Shown here: positions 23,100 to 25,648 of the stretch, piece after piece
Position numbering within the stretch: the stretch's first letter is position 1
How the letters are laid out: each line of letters begins with the position of its first letter
Assembly: GCA_017516785.1 (NCBI GenBank)
Contig: JAFXAV010000039.1
Span: 1-25,648 of the forward strand
Reading direction: 5' to 3'
From: Oscillospiraceae bacterium
GTDB taxonomy: Bacteria > Bacillota_A > Clostridia > Oscillospirales > Oscillospiraceae
Length of the DNA stretch: 25,648 nt
Notes under the pieces: generated by a model
Databases searched by the model: none
The model's input: the letters and a program-made list of their open reading frames with translations, nothing else
Told to the model about the DNA's origin: nothing
Translations under genes and position numbers: made by a program

Positions 23100-23879
23100 T
23101 CACTTTGGGATGGTAATGGTCAGCACGATCTGGTTTTCCGTCTCCCGCCGCTCGGAAATGGCGGGAATGCCCGACTGCTGGATCTTCGCCAGGTTCTGGC
23201 TGAGACTGTTTAGAAATGCTCCCAAATTTACCTTTCGGGGGCTGGCTTCCGCCTCCGTCAGCAGTTCCTGGATGTACTTTTCCGTCCGGGCAACGCTCAT
23301 ACCCTGCCGGACAATGACCGCAATAGCCGCCATTTTCTGCGCCTCCGGCAGCTTCAGCAGCGCCCTCCCGTGGCGCTCCGTCAGTTCCCCCTCCCGCAAA
23401 GCTGTCAGCACCTGGGGCGAATGGCGCAGCAGCCGCAGCTTGTTGGCAACGGCGCTCTGGCTTTTTCCAAGGAGTTTGGCTACCTGTTCCTGGCTCATGG
23501 ACCACTGCTGCATCAAAAAAGAGATTCCTCTTGCCTCCTCCACGAAGTCCAGATCCTGCCGCTGCAGATTCTCGATCATCGCCGCCATCCCCGATTCCCG
23601 GTCGTCCATACTCATGATGATGCATGGAATTTCATTCAATCCTGCCATCTGGGCCGCCCGCAGCCGCCGCTCTCCGGCAATCAGCTCATAGGTTGTCCCC
23701 ACCCGCCGGACGGACAGCGGTTGCAGAATCCCATGCTGCCGGATGGACTCTGCCAGTTCCGCCAGGGGTTCCTCCCGAAAAATCTTTCGCGGCTGGGACG
23801 GGTTCGGGCGAATGGCCCGGGCAGGCACAAACATGACGCGGCCTGTCTCCATGTAAGTCTTTAGCTTCTGGCACTGCAT
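23100..23879 (-). CDS. Noc/ParB-like DNA-binding protein, orphan (no ParA adjacent)
   Basis: This 259-residue protein has the ParB/Spo0J/Noc layout. The N-terminal ParB/Srx domain has IRPNPSQPRKIF (about 23-34), AESIRQHGILQPLSVR, the nucleotide-binding GERRLRAAQMAGL (69-81) and ENLQRQDLDFVEEA (103-116). A helix-turn-helix follows (MSQEQVAKLLGKSQSAVANKLRLL, about 128-151), then a dimerisation tail. ParB and Noc proteins are CTP-dependent clamps loaded at parS or Noc sites, for chromosome segregation or nucleoid occlusion. The start at 23879 is chosen from AAGGAGG 7 bases upstream; other ATGs in the run are too close to that site. TACAAT (23910-23915, minus) may be its -10. No parS (TGTTTCACGTGAAACA) was seen in the window. 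Noc and ParB cannot be told apart here. Confidence 0.87.
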   Translation of the reverse strand: MQCQKLKTYMETGRVMFVPARAIRPNPSQPRKIFREEPLAELAESIRQHGILQPLSVRRVGTTYELIAGERRLRAAQMAGLNEIPCIIMSMDDRESGMAAMIENLQRQDLDFVEEARGISFLMQQWSMSQEQVAKLLGKSQSAVANKLRLLRHSPQVLTALREGELTERHGRALLKLPEAQKMAAIAVIVRQGMSVARTEKYIQELLTEAEASPRKVNLGAFLNSLSQNLAKIQQSGIPAISERRETENQIVLTITIPK

Positions 23880-24031
23880 TGCCATTCCTCCTTGGTTCAT
23901 TGTGACACCATTGTATCGGCTGGGGTCAGGGAAAATCCACGAATCAGGCTGTGTGGGCAGCCAAACCGTGCGACAGCTTTCCGCATCAGACCTGAATTTC
24001 CAAAGAAGTCTGAAAATTTTAGAAAAGCCTA

Positions 24032-24060
24032 TGTACATTTCCGCTCCTTTCGTGTATAGT
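24032..24060 (+). promoter_or_regulatory. Promoter of the folate S-component gene
   Basis: TGTACA (24032-24037) and TATAGT (24055-24060) are 17 bases apart. The predicted start near 24067 leaves a leader of about 289 nt. Confidence 0.65.
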
Positions 24061-24067
24061 AGAGTCT

Positions 24068-24164
24068 GACAGAGTAGGAGACCCTGCGTTAAGTGCCACC
24101 GGGACGGGGAGTTGCCCGGAGGACGAAGGATTTTTTCCACGATAGGATTTCCGCACCCGCTGTT
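24068..24164 (+). promoter_or_regulatory. THF (tetrahydrofolate) riboswitch aptamer
   Basis: The segment contains GTAG followed by GCGTTAAGTGCC, then GGGACGGGGAGTTGCCC and GGACGAA, in the order and spacing of class I THF riboswitches. P1 can form from GACAG (24068-24072) with CTGTT (24160-24164). The CCGGG/CCCGG pair closes the P3-type arm, and the CTGCG/CGCA pair an inner helix. The downstream gene is a folate-family ECF S component, the classic target. The match is by recalled motif, not by a covariance search. Confidence 0.85.
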
Positions 24165-24309
24165 GCATATAGGAACATCTCCTGATATGTAGCAACGAAA
24201 CTCGGTAGGCCAACGGCCGGCTGTGTATTTCGCTGCCCTTCTCCACGGCGTCCATATTCCAATCACTCCCCCACCGCTTTTTGCGATGGGGTGCATTTAT
24301 TGGGACGCC
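24163..24309 (+). promoter_or_regulatory. Expression platform: overlapping leader hairpins between THF aptamer and start codon
   Basis: Three large helices can form. The first is 24163-24195 (TTGCATAT...ATATG..GCAA). The second is 24192-24236 (GCAACGAAA with TTTCGCTGC). The third is 24247-24309 (GGCGTCC plus CAAT with ATTG plus GGACGCC, enclosing CCCCACCGC/GCGATGGGG). The first shares bases with the P1 3' arm of the aptamer and with the second. No strong U-tract follows any of them, so control may act on translation. No gene was seen here. Confidence 0.5.
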
Positions 24310-24355
24310 CGGGGATACAGCTGCCGGGGCCTGCTGCATAGAAGGAGGAATTTTT

Positions 24356-25453
24356 ATGTCCAGAACAAGAAGCACTACCCTTTACAAAACGCCTTTTTCG
24401 CCTTCTTATTGGCACGATGCGGCGGATGAAATGAAGAACGTCAAAATGATGGTGGTGACGGCCCTTTTGGTGGCGCTCCGCATCGCCCTGAAGCCCGCCG
24501 CCATTCCCCTGGGACCATCCCTGAATATCCAGACCGCCACCCTTGCCACCGCCCTGGGTGCCATGATCTTCGGCCCCGTGGTTGCCATCCCCGCGGCAAT
24601 CATCTCCGATACCATCGGCTTTATGATCTGGCCCACGGGCAACTATTTTCTGCCCTTCGTCCTGACGGAAATCGCCAGCACCCTGATCTACGCTTTGTTC
24701 CTCTACCGGGCAAAGGTGAACCCCATGCGGGTGATGCTGGCACGGTTCTGCATCTGCTTTTTCGTCAATGTGGTGATGCAGCAGTTTATCTACGCCTGGT
24801 ACTATACCTACGCCGGCAATCCCGAAGAAGCCAAGGAATCTATCCTCGGCATGCTGACCGTCAGCCGGATTTTCAAGAACCTTGCCATGTTCCCCATCGA
24901 GACGGTGGTGATGACCCTTTTCCTGAAGGTGCTGATTCCCGTGGCAAGACGGGCAGGTCTTGTGTACTGCCCGGAAACGGACATGAAGTTTACCAAGCGG
25001 CAGATTGCCGCCATGGTCTGCCTGATGGTCATCGGTGCAGGCTCTGCCGTGGGTTATCTTGGCTACCGCTACAATTATGTTGGCACCTCCCGCACCGCTG
25101 ACTTCTCTGCCGCTCAGCGCAGGGAAACCAACCAGGCGCTCACCCAGCTTGTGCTGGAACACACTAACGACTGGGACGATGAAACGGTGGTCTGTATTAC
25201 CGACAGCGCCCACCGGCCCCTCTTCGGCGACGAGACCGACTATGCCGTATCCGTCTACATCCTGGACGAGGAAGCTTTTGCAGTTGCCCAGGCAAAGGAC
25301 GAAAAGTACACCATGGACACTCTCTGGAGCTACTCCAAGAGCGGCCCCAGCAAGGACAAATACCAATCCCTCATCAAAGTCGCTTCCGCCGATATTCTCC
25401 AAAACGAAAAGACCGGTGAAATCATCGAATTTAGCCTTACGCCCACAGAATAA
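24356..25453 (+). CDS. folT: ECF transporter S component, folate family, with extra helix and extracytoplasmic C-terminal domain
   Basis: This 365-residue membrane protein binds and imports a folate with a shared ECF ATPase module that is not encoded here. Residues about 28-200 form the six-helix S-component core (MVVTALLVALRIALKPAAIPLG, then LGAMIFGPVVAIPAAIISDTIGF and FPIETVVMTLFLKVLIPVA). Members of this family are usually about 170-200 residues. Here a seventh hydrophobic helix follows (about 216-238, IAAMVCLMVIGAGSAVGYLGY) and then a soluble, charged domain of about 127 residues that should lie outside. The frame is open further upstream, but the ATG at 24356 is chosen from AAGGAGGA 7 bases before it. 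The folate assignment rests on sequence and on the THF riboswitch. Confidence 0.87.
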   Translation: MSRTRSTTLYKTPFSPSYWHDAADEMKNVKMMVVTALLVALRIALKPAAIPLGPSLNIQTATLATALGAMIFGPVVAIPAAIISDTIGFMIWPTGNYFLPFVLTEIASTLIYALFLYRAKVNPMRVMLARFCICFFVNVVMQQFIYAWYYTYAGNPEEAKESILGMLTVSRIFKNLAMFPIETVVMTLFLKVLIPVARRAGLVYCPETDMKFTKRQIAAMVCLMVIGAGSAVGYLGYRYNYVGTSRTADFSAAQRRETNQALTQLVLEHTNDWDDETVVCITDSAHRPLFGDETDYAVSVYILDEEAFAVAQAKDEKYTMDTLWSYSKSGPSKDKYQSLIKVASADILQNEKTGEIIEFSLTPTE

Positions 25454-25463
25454 AATCACCATG

Positions 25464-25493
25464 GCCCGCTGTCTCATGACAGCGGGCTTTTTT
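25464..25493 (+). terminator. Rho-independent terminator after folT
   Basis: GCCCGCTGTC (25464-25473) pairs with GACAGCGGGC (25478-25487) around TCAT, followed by six T. Confidence 0.93.
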
Positions 25494-25507
25494 CATGACT
25501 ATTCACA

Positions 25508-25648
25508 CAAATTGCAGTTTATCGAGGTGTTCGGTGGCGAAGCCACCCTTGGCCCCCTCCCTGAGGGGGCTGGCAAAAATCTTTGATTTTTGACTGGGGG
25601 AGTGTCGTAAAGTCGATAGGACACTCCCTCCGTCAGCCCTTCGGGCTG
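25508..25648 (+). repeat. Hairpin-rich repeat element, copy D (cut by window edge)
   Basis: The left end CAAATTGCAGTTTA starts 15 bases after the folT terminator, in folT orientation. The left arm and first three hairpins match copy C almost base for base. The fourth hairpin differs: CAGCCC-TTC-GGGCTG replaces CTCGCC-TTAC-GGCGAG. The fifth hairpin and right end are beyond the window. Confidence 0.9.

Noticed and set aside
24268..24296. CCCCACCGC/GCGATGGGG hairpin as a transcription terminator before folT
   Set aside because: It has a mismatch and is followed by TGCATTTATT, not a true T-run. It is better read as part of the larger leader stem.

Overview
The window looks like chromosomal DNA of a spore-forming, GC-rich member of class Clostridia, most likely Oscillospiraceae/Ruminococcaceae. 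The reasons are a clear forespore sigma factor SigG, a YlmC/YmxH protein, a YloU-YloV pair, a DUF5685 protein, class II GalT, ECF vitamin transporter S components under riboswitches, and a repeated hairpin-rich intergenic element. The taxonomic call is inference from gene content and codon bias; no rRNA is present. No phage, transposase, CRISPR array or tRNA was seen.

Layout. Bases 1-1888 read leftward: rpsB (cut by the window edge, with a long structured leader), ylmC/ymxH and sigG. Bases 1889-2500 are non-coding and hold a cluster of DnaA-box-like 9-mers beside AT-rich and hairpin DNA. The genes on either side, including two ribosomal protein genes, point away from it. Bases 2501-12719 read rightward: rpsT, recG, a surface leucine-rich-repeat protein, gpmI, yloU-fakA/yloV, a YihY/BrkB membrane protein, and an overlapping DUF5685-DnaJ pair. 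A leftward block follows: queT behind a preQ1-I riboswitch, then pcp. galK-galT read rightward. A leftward block holds a heterodimeric ABC exporter pair (18767-20536 then 16880-18766), a PhoP-PhoR two-component system, and an orphan Noc/ParB-like gene. The window ends with a rightward folate-family ECF S component behind a THF riboswitch.

How the genes work together. galK and galT are translationally coupled (Leloir pathway). The two ABC half-transporters have complementary asymmetric ATPase sites, so they should form one heterodimer. phoP and phoR overlap by four bases and sit behind TTnACA-like direct repeats that resemble Pho boxes. The two vitamin-precursor importers (queuosine precursor, folate) are each controlled by a metabolite riboswitch.

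Most interesting signals. (1) A family of about 190-200 bp elements with 14-bp inverted ends and five internal hairpins, in four copies, each directly behind a gene and in the same orientation as that gene. (2) The DnaA-box cluster with divergent genes. (3) A structured rpsB leader. (4) A THF-riboswitch leader with overlapping alternative hairpins, in front of an S component that carries an extra transmembrane helix and an outside domain. (5) A preQ1-I riboswitch followed by two terminators.
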